Origin: JAHWJX01 sp036386655
Lineage (GTDB): Bacteria; Pseudomonadota; Alphaproteobacteria; Caulobacterales; Caulobacteraceae
Direction: 5' to 3'
Length of the DNA stretch: 33,536 bases
Assembly (NCBI GenBank): GCA_036386655.1
Contig: DASVVG010000139.1
Coordinates: forward strand, 1 to 33,536
Shown: one piece after another, positions 18,838-27,432 of the stretch
Position numbering within the stretch: the first letter of the stretch is position 1
How the letters are laid out: each line of letters starts with the position of its first letter
Position numbers and translations under genes: made by a program
Notes under the pieces: model-generated
Databases searched by the model: none
What the model saw: the letters and a program-made list of their open reading frames with translations, nothing else
What the model was told of the DNA's origin: nothing

Positions 18838-19857
18838 ATGGCCCGCTACGACTTCGCCTCCGACAACACCGCCGGCGCCGCGCCCGAGGCGATGCAGTCG
18901 CTGACGGCCGCCAACGAGGGCTTCGCCTCCGGCTACGGGACCGACCACGTCACCGCCCGCGCCGCCGATCTGGTCCGCGAGCTGCTCGACGCCGACGCCG
19001 ACGTCCGCTTCCTGGCCAACGGCACCGCGGCCAACTCAATCGCGCTCGCAGCCTTGGCACGCCCCTTCGAGGCGGTGCTGGCCCACCACCACGCCCACGT
19101 CATCACGGACGAGACGGGCGCCCCCGGCTTCTTCGGCTCGGGCGTGGGGCTGGTCCCCCTGCCCGGCGGCTCCGGCAAGATCGACCCCGAGGCGCTCCGG
19201 GGCATGCTGGATACGGCCGACGTCTCGCACCGCCAGTCGTTCGCGGCGCTGTCGCTGACCAACGCCACCGAGTACGGCACCGTCTACACCGACGACGAGC
19301 TGCGCCGGCTGATCGAGGCGGCCGACACGCGGGACCTGCCCGTGCACCTGGACGGGGCGCGCCTCGCCAACGCGGCGGCGGCCGGCTTCGAGGTGAAGGA
19401 GCTCCCCAGGATCGGCGTCGACGTGCTGGTCATCGGCGGCACCAAGGCGGGGATGCCGCCGACCGAGGCGCTGGTCCTCTTCGACAAGAGCCTGTCGCGC
19501 CGGTTCGACGCGCGGCTGAAGCAGGCCGGCCAGCTCACCTCCAAGGGTCGCTTCCTGGCCGCCCCGTGGATCGGGATGCTTGAGACCAACGCCTGGACCG
19601 ACCGTGCCGTCCACGCCAACGCCATGGCCTCGAAGCTCGCCGGCCTCATCGCCGAGCGCACGCCGTTCCGGCTCGCCCACCCGGTGCAGGCCAACGCCGT
19701 GTTCGTGCACATGGACGAGCCCGCGCTGCAGCGGCTGCGGGCCGAGGGCTGGTTCGTCTACCGCTTCCTCGACGGCAGCGTGCGCTTCATGTGCTCGTGG
19801 GCCACCACCGCCGAGGCGGTGGAGGAAATCGGCGACGCGTTGACGAGGATCATCTGA
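18838..19857 (+). CDS. Low-specificity L-threonine aldolase (PLP-dependent beta-eliminating lyase)
   Basis: This 339-residue fold-type I PLP enzyme cleaves threonine or allo-threonine to glycine and acetaldehyde. The sequence shows the family N-terminus DFASDNTAGAAPEAMQSL. PLP-pocket motifs are FLANGTAANSIAL, HHHAHVITDETGAP, VHLDGARLANAAAA (Asp binding the pyridine nitrogen) and GGTKAG with the Schiff-base Lys. There is no strong SD before ATG 18838. It may also act on beta-hydroxy amino acids other than threonine. The next gene follows 50 bases later on the same strand but has its own strong ribosome site. Confidence 0.9.
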   Translation: MARYDFASDNTAGAAPEAMQSLTAANEGFASGYGTDHVTARAADLVRELLDADADVRFLANGTAANSIALAALARPFEAVLAHHHAHVITDETGAPGFFGSGVGLVPLPGGSGKIDPEALRGMLDTADVSHRQSFAALSLTNATEYGTVYTDDELRRLIEAADTRDLPVHLDGARLANAAAAGFEVKELPRIGVDVLVIGGTKAGMPPTEALVLFDKSLSRRFDARLKQAGQLTSKGRFLAAPWIGMLETNAWTDRAVHANAMASKLAGLIAERTPFRLAHPVQANAVFVHMDEPALQRLRAEGWFVYRFLDGSVRFMCSWATTAEAVEEIGDALTRII

Positions 19858-19907
19858 GCGGCAGAACCCGGACGGCCGGGGCGCGCTAGGGGAGTCAGGA
19901 GGCCAGC

Positions 19908-21215
19908 GTGTTCCACTTCCTCTTCGCCACCGGCATCGAGAACAGCTACCCGACGATCCAGAACGGGCGGGTGCGCCAGGACCAGATGGAGTCCTGCCGC
20001 CACTACGAGAACTGGAAGCTCGACTTCGACCTCGTGCAGGACCTGGGGATCAGCTTCCTCAGGTACGGCCCGCCGATCCACCGCACCTGGCTGGGCGACG
20101 GCAGGTACGACTGGGAGTTCTGCGACCTCGCGTTCGGCGACCTGCACCGCCGCAACATCAACCCCATCGTGGACCTCTGCCATTTCGGCGTGCCGGACTT
20201 CATCGGCGACTTCCAGAACCCGGACTTCCCGCGCCTGTTCACGCGCTACGCCCGCGATTTCGCCGAGCGCTATCCGTGGGTGCAGCTCTATACGCCGGTC
20301 AACGAGATGTACATTTGCGCTCTGTTTTCAGCGCGTTACGGCTGGTGGAACGAGCAGCTCTCCAGCGACTACGGCTTCGTCACCGCCGCCAAGCACATCG
20401 TGCGCGCCAACGTCGACGCCATGCGAACCATCCTGGAGGTCCGGCCCGACGCCCTGTTCATCCAGAGCGAGTCCACGGAGTACTTCCACGCCGAGCGGCC
20501 GGAGGCGATCGGCTGCGCCGAGTTCAGGAACGCCGAGCGCTTCCTGACGCTCGACCTCAACTACGGCTATCGCGTCCCCTCGGGCATCTACCAGTACCTG
20601 ATGGGCAACGGGATGACCCGTGACGAGTACGACTACTTCATGAACACGCGCATGAAGCAGCACAGCATCATGGGCAACGACTACTACGTCACCAACGAGC
20701 ACCTGGTGGACGCCGACGGCGTGTCGAAATTCGCCGGCGAGGTGTTCGGCTACGACGAGATCACGCGCCACTACTACGAGCGATACCGCCTGCCGGTGAT
20801 GCACACCGAGACCAACCTGGTGGAGGGCCCCAACGGCGACGAGGCCGCGCACTGGCTCTGGAAGCAGTGGGCCAACGTGCTGCGCGTGCGCAACAACGGC
20901 GTGCCGGTCGTGGGCTTCACCTGGTACTCGCTGACCGACCAGACGGACTGGGACGTCGCCCTCCGGGAGAAGCGCGACAAGGTCACCCCCGTCGGCCTCT
21001 ACGACCTCGACCGCAACGAGCGCGCCGCCGGCCGCGCCTACCGCGCCCTGATCCAGCAGTGGCAGACCGTGCTGCCCGTCCAGAGCATCTGTCTGCAGGT
21101 GCCGGTGGTCACGCCGCACGAGTACGACGAGCCGTTCGCCCACCGCCGCCGCGAGCACATGCGTCGCATCCGCGGCCGCCTCTCAGGCCCGCAGGCGCTG
21201 GAGCCGCAGCGCTAG
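19908..21215 (+). CDS. Divergent family 1-like glycoside hydrolase
   Basis: This 435-residue clan GH-A TIM-barrel protein resembles GH1. The acid/base candidate is Glu133 in YTPVNEMY (usual form T-NEP). The nucleophile candidate is Glu301 in MHTETNLVEG (usual form TENG). Other GH1-like parts are FLRYGPPIHR, NPIVDLCHFGVPDF and VVGFTWYSLTDQTDW. No signal peptide is seen, so it is probably cytoplasmic. The GTG start at 19908 has AGGAGG 6 bases upstream, the best SD in this part of the window. The C-terminal 40 residues are a basic, proline-containing tail (HRRREHMRRIRGR) not usual for GH1. The sugar substrate is unknown. Confidence 0.82.
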   Translation: MFHFLFATGIENSYPTIQNGRVRQDQMESCRHYENWKLDFDLVQDLGISFLRYGPPIHRTWLGDGRYDWEFCDLAFGDLHRRNINPIVDLCHFGVPDFIGDFQNPDFPRLFTRYARDFAERYPWVQLYTPVNEMYICALFSARYGWWNEQLSSDYGFVTAAKHIVRANVDAMRTILEVRPDALFIQSESTEYFHAERPEAIGCAEFRNAERFLTLDLNYGYRVPSGIYQYLMGNGMTRDEYDYFMNTRMKQHSIMGNDYYVTNEHLVDADGVSKFAGEVFGYDEITRHYYERYRLPVMHTETNLVEGPNGDEAAHWLWKQWANVLRVRNNGVPVVGFTWYSLTDQTDWDVALREKRDKVTPVGLYDLDRNERAAGRAYRALIQQWQTVLPVQSICLQVPVVTPHEYDEPFAHRRREHMRRIRGRLSGPQALEPQR

Positions 21216-21274
21216 GCGCCTCCGCCTCGAAGCTCGGCCATGGTAAGGTGCCGGCGGGGAAGAGGGGGAACATC

Positions 21275-21721
21275 ATGCCGGCGAGCATCACGCGCCGTAC
21301 GCCGCCGATGGTGGAGCAGACGCTCACGGACAGCTGCTGGGCCGCGTCGCTGCAGAGCTGGTCGCGGGCCGATGGGCGCATCCCCAACCAGGACCAGCAG
21401 GCGCTGATCGCCCGGTACGGCGAAGGGGCAACCGGCGCCATCACGCCCACGGTGAAGATCCCGCAGATCGCCGCGTCGCTGAACCTGCGCCAAGGGGCTT
21501 TCCGGCGGCAGGACCTCGTCCCCTACCTGCAGAGCCACCTGGGGAACAGCCACGTCTTCTGCGCCTACACCGTCGGGGAGTTCACGCACGCGGTGGTGAT
21601 CTACCGGCTGAGCGAGCGCGACAACATCTCGTACATGGATCCGAACGGCGGGCGGGACCGCTCCAACAGCGTGGCCTGGTTCAAGGACCGCGAGCCGTTC
21701 GTGATGATGCGGGTTCCCTAG
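21275..21721 (+). CDS. Papain-like cysteine peptidase (C39/C70-like)
   Basis: This compact 148-residue protein has the residues of a papain-fold peptidase in order. Gln15 and Cys21 are in EQTLTDSCWAAS (oxyanion Gln six residues before the Cys), His105 in EFTHAVVIY and Asp122 in SYMDPNGG. The CWAA form resembles the AvrRpt2-type (C70) and C39-like families. No leader, signal peptide or transporter domain is present, so it could act in the cytoplasm or be a secreted effector by a route not seen here. ATG 21275 follows GAGGGGG. Its TAG shares CTAG (21718-21721) with accA. Confidence 0.72.
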   Translation: MPASITRRTPPMVEQTLTDSCWAASLQSWSRADGRIPNQDQQALIARYGEGATGAITPTVKIPQIAASLNLRQGAFRRQDLVPYLQSHLGNSHVFCAYTVGEFTHAVVIYRLSERDNISYMDPNGGRDRSNSVAWFKDREPFVMMRVP

Positions 21722-22704
21722 GGGCCGTCGGGCCTGCCGCTGCCGTTGCGGCCGATGGCGTAGAACCGGTCGGCCCGCTGCCGACGCAGCTCCTCGGGGG
21801 ACATCGCGCCGAGGGTCCGCAGTTCTTCCTCGATCGCGTCGCCCACCGCCTGCAACGTGGCCTCGGGGTCGGAGTGCGCCCCGCCCGGCGGCTCCGGCAC
21901 GATGCGGTCGACGATCTTCAGGCCGATCAGGTCCTGCGCCGTGATCTTCATGGCCGAGGCCGCGTCCTGCGCCCGACCGCCGTCGCGCCACAGGATCGAC
22001 GCCGCGCCCTCCGGCGAGATCACCGAGTAGATCGAGTGCTCCAGGATCAGCACCCGGTTGGCCGCCGCCAGCGCGATCGCCCCGCCGGAGCCGCCCTCGC
22101 CCGTGATCGTGGCGATCATCGGCGTGCCCAGCGTCAGGCCGCGTTCGGTCGAGCGGGCGATGGCCTCCGCCTGCCCCCGCTCCTCTGCGCCTACGCCCGG
22201 ATAAGCGCCGGCGGTGTCCACGAAGGTGAGCACCGGCAGCGAGAACTGGTCGGCCAGGTCCATCAGGCGCACGGCCTTCCGGTAGCCCTCGGGCCGCGCC
22301 ATGCCGAAGTTGTGCTTCAGCCGCGTCGTGGTGTCGTAGCCCTTCTCGTGGCCCATCACGACCACGGCTTCCCCGCGGAAGCGGCCGAGGCCGCCCACGA
22401 TCGCCTGGTCGTCGGCGAACTTCCGGTCGCCGCGCAGCTCCACGAAGTCGGTGATCAGCGCCTGGATGTAGTCGAGGAGATGCGGCCGCTCGGGGTGGCG
22501 CGCCACCTGCGTCTTCCGCCACGGGTCGAGCTTGCCGTAGAGCTCCGCGCGCAGGTCGCTGACCCGCTTCCTCAGGGCGTCGATCTCGGCGTCGAACGTC
22601 CCCGGACCGGCGGTCTCGGAGAGCCTCGACAGCTCCTCGATCTTGGCCTCGAGGTCGGCCACGGGCCGCTCGAAATCCAGATAATGGCGCGCAGCCGCAG
22701 TCAT
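21718..22704 (-). CDS. accA: Acetyl-CoA carboxylase carboxyltransferase subunit alpha
   Basis: AccA with AccD transfers the carboxyl group from biotin to acetyl-CoA, the committed step of fatty acid synthesis. The 328-residue protein starts HYLDFERPVADLEAKIEEL and contains HPERPHLLDYI, GGLGRFRGEAVVVMGHEKG, FVDTAGAYPG, GEGGSGGAIALA and SVISPEGAASILWRD, all typical. The last 30 residues (RADRFYAIGRNGSGRPDGP) are a low-complexity tail. It is a single gene with a terminator-like hairpin separating it from the upstream lipoprotein gene. Confidence 0.97.
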   Translation of the reverse strand: MTAAARHYLDFERPVADLEAKIEELSRLSETAGPGTFDAEIDALRKRVSDLRAELYGKLDPWRKTQVARHPERPHLLDYIQALITDFVELRGDRKFADDQAIVGGLGRFRGEAVVVMGHEKGYDTTTRLKHNFGMARPEGYRKAVRLMDLADQFSLPVLTFVDTAGAYPGVGAEERGQAEAIARSTERGLTLGTPMIATITGEGGSGGAIALAAANRVLILEHSIYSVISPEGAASILWRDGGRAQDAASAMKITAQDLIGLKIVDRIVPEPPGGAHSDPEATLQAVGDAIEEELRTLGAMSPEELRRQRADRFYAIGRNGSGRPDGP

Positions 22705-22757
22705 CGACCCTGAGGCGTCCCCGGTTCGCTCGAAGCCGCGGAACCTAGGCCCGCCGG

Positions 22758-22785
22758 GGCGGCGTCACAAGCCGGTGACGCCGCC
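22758..22785 (-). terminator. Hairpin between the lipoprotein gene and accA
   Basis: A perfect 11-bp inverted repeat GGCGGCGTCAC (22758-22768), loop AAGCCG, GTGACGCCGCC (22775-22785) lies 10 bases past the lipoprotein stop and 54 bases before the accA start. It would end the lipoprotein transcript. There is no U-tract, as is common in such GC-rich genomes. Confidence 0.6.
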
Positions 22786-22795
22786 GGAGCCCAGC

Positions 22796-23389
22796 CTAGC
22801 CGCCGACGCGGGCGTGCGCCGCCGCTCCGGAGCCCGCCGTCACGCTCCCGCAGTCGGGGAACACCGGCGGCGGCGCGTTCTTCCGGCGCTCCACGCGCGG
22901 GCCGACGTGCCAGATGATCTCGTCGGCCGAGATCGCCTCCTCCGGCGCCGGCTCGCCCTGCCGCAGCGCTAGGCCGCGGACCACCAGGTCCTGCCCCGGC
23001 CGGATGGTGATGGAGCGGGTCTCCGGGTGATAGGTGCGGTCCACCGTCTTCACCTTCTTCCCGTCGACCTCCTTCTCGACCACGGTCTTGGTCCAGTGGG
23101 CGGGGGTGACGTCCTCGTCCACGGTTGTCCGGTCGGCGCCGTCCAGCACCACGAAGTGGGTGAAGCAGGCGCTCTTCACCGCCTCCGCCGCGCGCAGCAT
23201 GGCGTAGTCCTCGATGGTCGCGTGCTCGGTCGCGCCGTTGCCCCGCGAGCGGATGCGGAAGGTGTCGGACGAGATCGGGTCGGCCGCGACCCCCTCGCCC
23301 CAGAAGCCGATTTCCCCGTAGGTGGTGGCGCAGGCGGAGGTCAGCAGCGCCAGCCCGGCGATGGCGGTGGTCTTGATCGCGGTCTTCAT
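22796..23389 (-). CDS. Lipoprotein resembling the CC0125/CC1285 family
   Basis: A protein of about 197 residues with a lipoprotein signal peptide ending in ALLTSAC, followed by ATTYGEIGFWGEGVAADPIS. The segment FRIRSRGNGATEHATIEDYAMLRAAEAVKSACFTHFVVLD matches the pattern I associate with the Caulobacter CC0125/CC1285 lipoproteins: a beta strand, then a helix of R/A-AE type, then HF-V. Function is unknown; an envelope location is expected. I use ATG 23389 because GGGGGA lies 8 bases upstream. An ATG at 23398 directly abuts that SD and is less likely. The upstream gap carries a palindrome and three AAGCTT sites. Confidence 0.78.
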   Translation of the reverse strand: MKTAIKTTAIAGLALLTSACATTYGEIGFWGEGVAADPISSDTFRIRSRGNGATEHATIEDYAMLRAAEAVKSACFTHFVVLDGADRTTVDEDVTPAHWTKTVVEKEVDGKKVKTVDRTYHPETRSITIRPGQDLVVRGLALRQGEPAPEEAISADEIIWHVGPRVERRKNAPPPVFPDCGSVTAGSGAAAHARVGG

Positions 23390-23403
23390 GGTGTTCATCC
23401 CCC

Positions 23404-23480
23404 AAGCTTGAGCGCAGCCTCGCCCCGAACCGCTGAAGCGTAGCTGAACAACAAGCTTCACCGTTCGTTCAGCTAAGCTT
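23404..23480. repeat. Inverted repeat and AAGCTT cluster upstream of the lipoprotein gene
   Basis: AAGCTT occurs at 23404-23409, 23453-23458 and 23475-23480. TAGCTGAAC (23441-23449) and GTTCAGCTA (23467-23475) form a 9-bp inverted repeat with 17 bases between. The stretch is clearly more AT-rich than its surroundings. It could be an operator for the lipoprotein gene or the 3' hairpin of xerD, which ends at 23489. Confidence 0.45.
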
Positions 23481-23488
23481 CCCCTGCG

Positions 23489-24406
23489 TCAACCGCCCCG
23501 CTTCCGTGCCAGCGGGTGGGCGCGGTTCACCACCTCCGTGAGCCGGTCGGTGGCGACGTGGGTGTATATCTGCGTCGTGGCGATGTCGGCGTGGCCGAGC
23601 AGCTTCTGCACCACCCGCAGGTCCGCGCCGCCTTCCAGCAGGTGGGTCGCGAAGGCGTGGCGCAGCACGTGAGGGCTGACGCGGCCGGGGTCGATCCCCG
23701 CCTCCAGCGCCGCCTCGTCCAGCATCTGCGCGAATCGGCGCGAGGTCAGCCGGCCGGCCTTGCCGCGCGACGGGAACAGCCACGGGTTGGCCTTGTCCCC
23801 GGTCGGCAGGTGCGCGGGTCGCACCGCCAGGTAGTCCTTCACCGCCGCCCGCGCCGCCTCGTTCAGGGGCGCCAGCCGCTCCTTGCCGCCCTTCCCGCGC
23901 ACGATCAGGTGGGTGGGGTCGCGCGCCAGCACGGCCAGCGGCAGCGCCAGCAGCTCGGAAATCCGCATGCCCGAGGCGTAGAGCAGCTCGACCATGCACT
24001 TCAGCCGCAGGCCCCCGGCCCCCTCCCGCGCCTCCGCCGCGTCGATCAGGCGCTCGACCTCCTCGCGAGACAGCACCTTGGGCAGCGAGCGGCCCTTCTT
24101 CGGCGCGTCCACCCGGCGCGACGGGTCGTCCTCGCGCCAGCCCTCCCCCAGCGCGAAGCGGTAGAACTGGCGCACCGCAGCCCGCCGCCGCGCCGCCGTG
24201 GCCGCCGACAGCCCCCGCCGGGACAGGTCCTCGAAGTAGCGCTCCACGTCCGGCGCCCGGGCGCGGTTCAGGTCCAGCTTCCGCTTCGCCAGCCAGCCCT
24301 CCGCGTCCGCCAGGTCGCGCCCGTAGGCCGTCAGCGTGTGCACGGAGGCGGCGCGCTCCACCGCCATCATCTCCAGGAAGGCTTCGATCTGCGGCTCGGC
24401 GCTCAC
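23489..24406 (-). CDS. xerD: Site-specific tyrosine recombinase XerD
   Basis: This 305-residue tyrosine recombinase resolves chromosome dimers at dif together with XerC. The N-terminal SAM-like DNA-binding domain (residues 1-90) is followed by the catalytic domain. Its full residue set is Arg148 (SGMRISELL), Lys172 (GKGGKER), His246 and Arg249 (SPHVLRH), His272 (LLGHADIATTQ) and Tyr281 (IYTHV). GTG 24406 is the start that gives the usual XerD N-terminus. It is assigned as XerD rather than XerC from overall resemblance and its location beside aroK. The open frame extends past the start as an antisense shadow of aroK. Confidence 0.92.
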   Translation of the reverse strand: MSAEPQIEAFLEMMAVERAASVHTLTAYGRDLADAEGWLAKRKLDLNRARAPDVERYFEDLSRRGLSAATAARRRAAVRQFYRFALGEGWREDDPSRRVDAPKKGRSLPKVLSREEVERLIDAAEAREGAGGLRLKCMVELLYASGMRISELLALPLAVLARDPTHLIVRGKGGKERLAPLNEAARAAVKDYLAVRPAHLPTGDKANPWLFPSRGKAGRLTSRRFAQMLDEAALEAGIDPGRVSPHVLRHAFATHLLEGGADLRVVQKLLGHADIATTQIYTHVATDRLTEVVNRAHPLARKRGG

Positions 24407-24467
24407 GCGGACACCCCCGGCGCGCCGTGGCGCCTCGCGAGCGCATCGTGTATGCGTCGCAGCTCTG

Positions 24468-25037
24468 ATGCAAAGGCCGGAAACGTTGGAACGGGCCGCG
24501 CGGGCCCGGCCCGACCGGACCATCGCCCTGGTCGGCCTGATGGGCGTGGGCAAGACGACCGTCGGCCGGCGCGTGGCCCGGGCGCTGCAGCTTCCCTTCA
24601 TCGACGCCGACGCCGAGATCGAGACCGCCGCCGGCCGTTCGGTCGCCGACATCTTCGCCGAGCGGGGCGAGGACGACTTCCGCTCCGGCGAGCGCCGCGT
24701 CATCGCCCGCCTGCTCGACGGCCCGCCGGTGGTGCTGGCGACGGGCGGCGGCGCCTTCCTGAACCCCGACACCCGCGCCCTGATCAAGGAGCGCGCGCTG
24801 TCGATCTGGCTGAAGGCCGACCTCGACGTGCTGGTGAAGCGGGTGAACCGGCGCGACACCCGGCCGTTGCTGCGCGGGCGCGACCCGCGCGAGGTGCTCG
24901 AGCGGCTGATGCAGGAGCGCTACCCCGTCTACGCCGAGGCCGACCTGGTGGTGGAGACCTCTGACAGCCCCCACGACGCGGCGGTCGCCGCCGTCCTCTC
25001 CGCGCTCGAGCAGCGCGCGACGCTGCTGCGCGCATGA
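24468..25037 (+). CDS. aroK: Shikimate kinase
   Basis: This 189-residue P-loop kinase phosphorylates shikimate in chorismate synthesis. It shows Walker A GLMGVGKTT (residues 23-31), the shikimate-binding DADAEIE, FRSGERR (usually F-R-x-x-E), the ATGGGAF loop and the lid RPLLRG. There is no SD before ATG 24468, which lies 61 bases from the divergent xerD start. It overlaps aroB as ATGA (25034-25037), so the two pathway genes are coupled. Confidence 0.94.
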   Translation: MQRPETLERAARARPDRTIALVGLMGVGKTTVGRRVARALQLPFIDADAEIETAAGRSVADIFAERGEDDFRSGERRVIARLLDGPPVVLATGGGAFLNPDTRALIKERALSIWLKADLDVLVKRVNRRDTRPLLRGRDPREVLERLMQERYPVYAEADLVVETSDSPHDAAVAAVLSALEQRATLLRA

Positions 25038-26146
25038 CCACCACCGTCCCGGTCGGCCTCGACGACCGCGCCTACGAGGTCTTGGTCGCCCACGACGCGC
25101 TGGAGCAGGCGGGCGCGCGCATCGCGCCGCTCCTGAAGCGCCCGCGGCTGACAATCGTGGCGGACGAGACCGCGCACGTGCTGCACGGCGAGCGCCTGCG
25201 CGCCTCGCTGGAAGCCGCCAATCTGGCGGTGACCTTCGTCAGCGTGCCGCCCGGCGAGGGCAGCAAGAGCTTCGCCGAGCTGGAGCGCCTGCTCGACCGC
25301 CTGCTCGGGCTGGAGCTGGACCGCGGCGACACCGTCGCGGCCTTCGGCGGCGGCGTGATCGGCGACCTCGCGGGGTTCGCCGCCGCGATCTACAAGCGCG
25401 GCGTCGACTTCGTGCAGATCCCCACAACGCTGCTGGCGCAGGTCGACTCCTCGGTGGGCGGCAAGACGGCGATCGACACCGCCCGCGGCAAGAACCTCGT
25501 CGGCGCCTTCTGGCAGCCGCGCCTCGTGCTGGCGGACCTCGCCGTGCTGGGCACCCTGCCGGAGCGCCAGCTGCGTTCGGGCTACGCGGAGATCGTGAAG
25601 TACGGCCTGATCGACGACGCCGACCTCTTCGGCTGGCTGGAGGCCAACGGCGCCCGCGTGCTGGCGCTCGATCCGGCGGCGCTGGAGCACGCCGTCGTCC
25701 GCTCGGTCGAGCGCAAGGCCGCGATCGTCTCCGAGGACGAGCGCGACTCCGGCCGCCGCAACCTGCTCAACCTCGGCCACACCTTCGCCCACGCCTTCGA
25801 GGCCGAGCTCGGCTTCGACGAGGCGGCGCTGTCGCACGGCGAGGCGGTGGCGCTCGGCTGCGCGCTCGCCTTCCGCCTCTCCGCCCGGCTGGAGCTGTGC
25901 ACGCCCGACGAGGCCGCTCAGGCTGCCGCCGTGCTGGCCGCCGCCGGCCTTCCGACCCATATGACCGCCCTTCCCCGCCCGCTCTCCGCCGAGGCCCTGC
26001 TCGCCCGCATGGGCCAGGACAAGAAGGCCGAGAACGGCGCCCTGACCCTCATTCTCGCGCGCGGCGTCGGCCGCGCTTTCGTCGCCCGGGACGTGGATGC
26101 GTCCGCAGTGCGCGACTTCCTGATTTCCGAAGGAGCTGTGCCGTGA
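25034..26146 (+). CDS. aroB: 3-dehydroquinate synthase
   Basis: The 370-residue AroB converts DAHP to 3-dehydroquinate using NAD and a divalent metal. Conserved elements are PPGEGSKSFAELERLLD, AFGGGVIGDLAGFAAA, PTTLLAQVDSSVGGKTAID, KNLVGAFWQP, the metal ligand region SGYAEIVKYGLI, NLGHTFAHAFE and LSHGEAVALG. It is coupled to aroK upstream and, by GTGA at 26143-26146, to the CNNM/CorC gene downstream. The fixed alphaproteobacterial order aroK-aroB-CNNM is preserved. Confidence 0.96.
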   Translation: MTTTVPVGLDDRAYEVLVAHDALEQAGARIAPLLKRPRLTIVADETAHVLHGERLRASLEAANLAVTFVSVPPGEGSKSFAELERLLDRLLGLELDRGDTVAAFGGGVIGDLAGFAAAIYKRGVDFVQIPTTLLAQVDSSVGGKTAIDTARGKNLVGAFWQPRLVLADLAVLGTLPERQLRSGYAEIVKYGLIDDADLFGWLEANGARVLALDPAALEHAVVRSVERKAAIVSEDERDSGRRNLLNLGHTFAHAFEAELGFDEAALSHGEAVALGCALAFRLSARLELCTPDEAAQAAAVLAAAGLPTHMTALPRPLSAEALLARMGQDKKAENGALTLILARGVGRAFVARDVDASAVRDFLISEGAVP

Positions 26147-27432
26147 ACGGCGCCCTGATCGCCCTCGCCCCCGCCCTGATCGTGCTGCTCGCCATCGGCG
26201 GCCTGATCTCCGCGGCGGAGACCTCCATGACCGCCGCCAGCCGCGGCCGCATGCACCAGCTGGAACGCGACGGGGACCGCCCGGCCGCCCGCGTCAACCG
26301 CCTGATCGGCGACCAGGAGACGATGATCGGCGCCATCCTGCTGTCGAACAACGTCGTCAACATCCTGGCCTCGGCGCTGGCCACCGCGGTGCTCAGCGCC
26401 GCCTTCCCGGGCGCCCTAGGCGTGGCCATCGCCACGATCCTGATGACCGTGCTGATCGTGATCTTCGGCGAGATCCTGCCGAAGACGCTGGCCATCACCC
26501 GCGCCGACGACGTGGCGCGGACGCTGTCCTTCCCGACGCAGGGGCTGGTCCGCGTGTTCGGCCCGCTCGCCAACGGCGCGCAGTGGATCGTGCGCCACAC
26601 GCTGCGCCCCTTCGGGGTCCGTCTCGGCATGGAGGCCGACGTGCTGGCGGCGCAGGAGGAGATCCGCGGCGCCGTCGAATACCACCACTCGGAAGGCACG
26701 GTGGAGGAGCACGACCGCCGCATGCTGGGCGGCGTGCTGGACCTCGGCGACCTCGCGGTCGAGGAAATCATGGTCCACCGCAAGAACATGAGCCTGCTGG
26801 ACGCCGACCTCTCGCCCCGTGAGCTGATCGAGCAGGCGCTCGACGCGCCGCACACCCGCCTGCCGCTCTACCGCGAGGAGCCCGACAACATCGTCGGCGT
26901 GCTGCACGCGCGCGACCTGCTGCGGGCCCTGGCCCAGGCCGAGGGCCGCGTCGACGAGATCGACGTCTCGGCCATCATGCGCGAGCCGTGGTTCATCCCG
27001 GAGACCACCAGCGCGAAGGACCAGCTCAACGCCTTCCTGCGCCGCCGCAACCACTTCGCGCTCGTGGTCGACGAGTACGGCGCCCTGATGGGCCTGGTGA
27101 CCTTGGAGGACATCCTCGAGGAGATCGTCGGCGACATCACGGACGAGCACGACTTCGCCGTCCAGGGCGTGCGCCGCCAGCCCGACGGCTCCGTCATCGC
27201 CGACGGCACCGTCACCATCCGCGACCTCAACCGCGCCATGGACTGGGACCTGCCCGACGAGGAGGCGGTCACCATCGCCGGCCTCGTCATCCACGAGGCC
27301 CAGACCATCCCGGACCCAGGCCAGACCTTCAGCTTCCACGGCCAGCGCTTTCAGGTGCTCCGCCGCCAGCGCAACGCCGTCACCGCCCTCCGGGTCTGGC
27401 CGAAGGAGAAGCCTGCGACCGTGGAGGGCTAG
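26143..27432 (+). CDS. CNNM/CorC-HlyC family transporter (DUF21-CBS-CorC)
   Basis: This 429-residue membrane protein is of the CorB/CNNM type. The N-terminal DUF21 domain has about four hydrophobic segments (ALIVLLAIGGLISAAETSMTAA, MIGAILLSNNVVNILASALA). Next comes a CBS-domain pair (VEEIMVHRKNMSLLD...DNIVGVLHARDLL and the ALVVDEYGALMGLVTLEDILEEIVGDI stretch). The C-terminal CorC_HlyC domain contains DGSVIADGTVTIRDLN. Family members move or sense magnesium and cobalt; the older name hemolysin is misleading. GTG 26143 follows AAGGAG. Its TAG shares CTAG (27429-27432) with the convergent lipoprotein gene. Confidence 0.93.
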   Translation: MNGALIALAPALIVLLAIGGLISAAETSMTAASRGRMHQLERDGDRPAARVNRLIGDQETMIGAILLSNNVVNILASALATAVLSAAFPGALGVAIATILMTVLIVIFGEILPKTLAITRADDVARTLSFPTQGLVRVFGPLANGAQWIVRHTLRPFGVRLGMEADVLAAQEEIRGAVEYHHSEGTVEEHDRRMLGGVLDLGDLAVEEIMVHRKNMSLLDADLSPRELIEQALDAPHTRLPLYREEPDNIVGVLHARDLLRALAQAEGRVDEIDVSAIMREPWFIPETTSAKDQLNAFLRRRNHFALVVDEYGALMGLVTLEDILEEIVGDITDEHDFAVQGVRRQPDGSVIADGTVTIRDLNRAMDWDLPDEEAVTIAGLVIHEAQTIPDPGQTFSFHGQRFQVLRRQRNAVTALRVWPKEKPATVEG

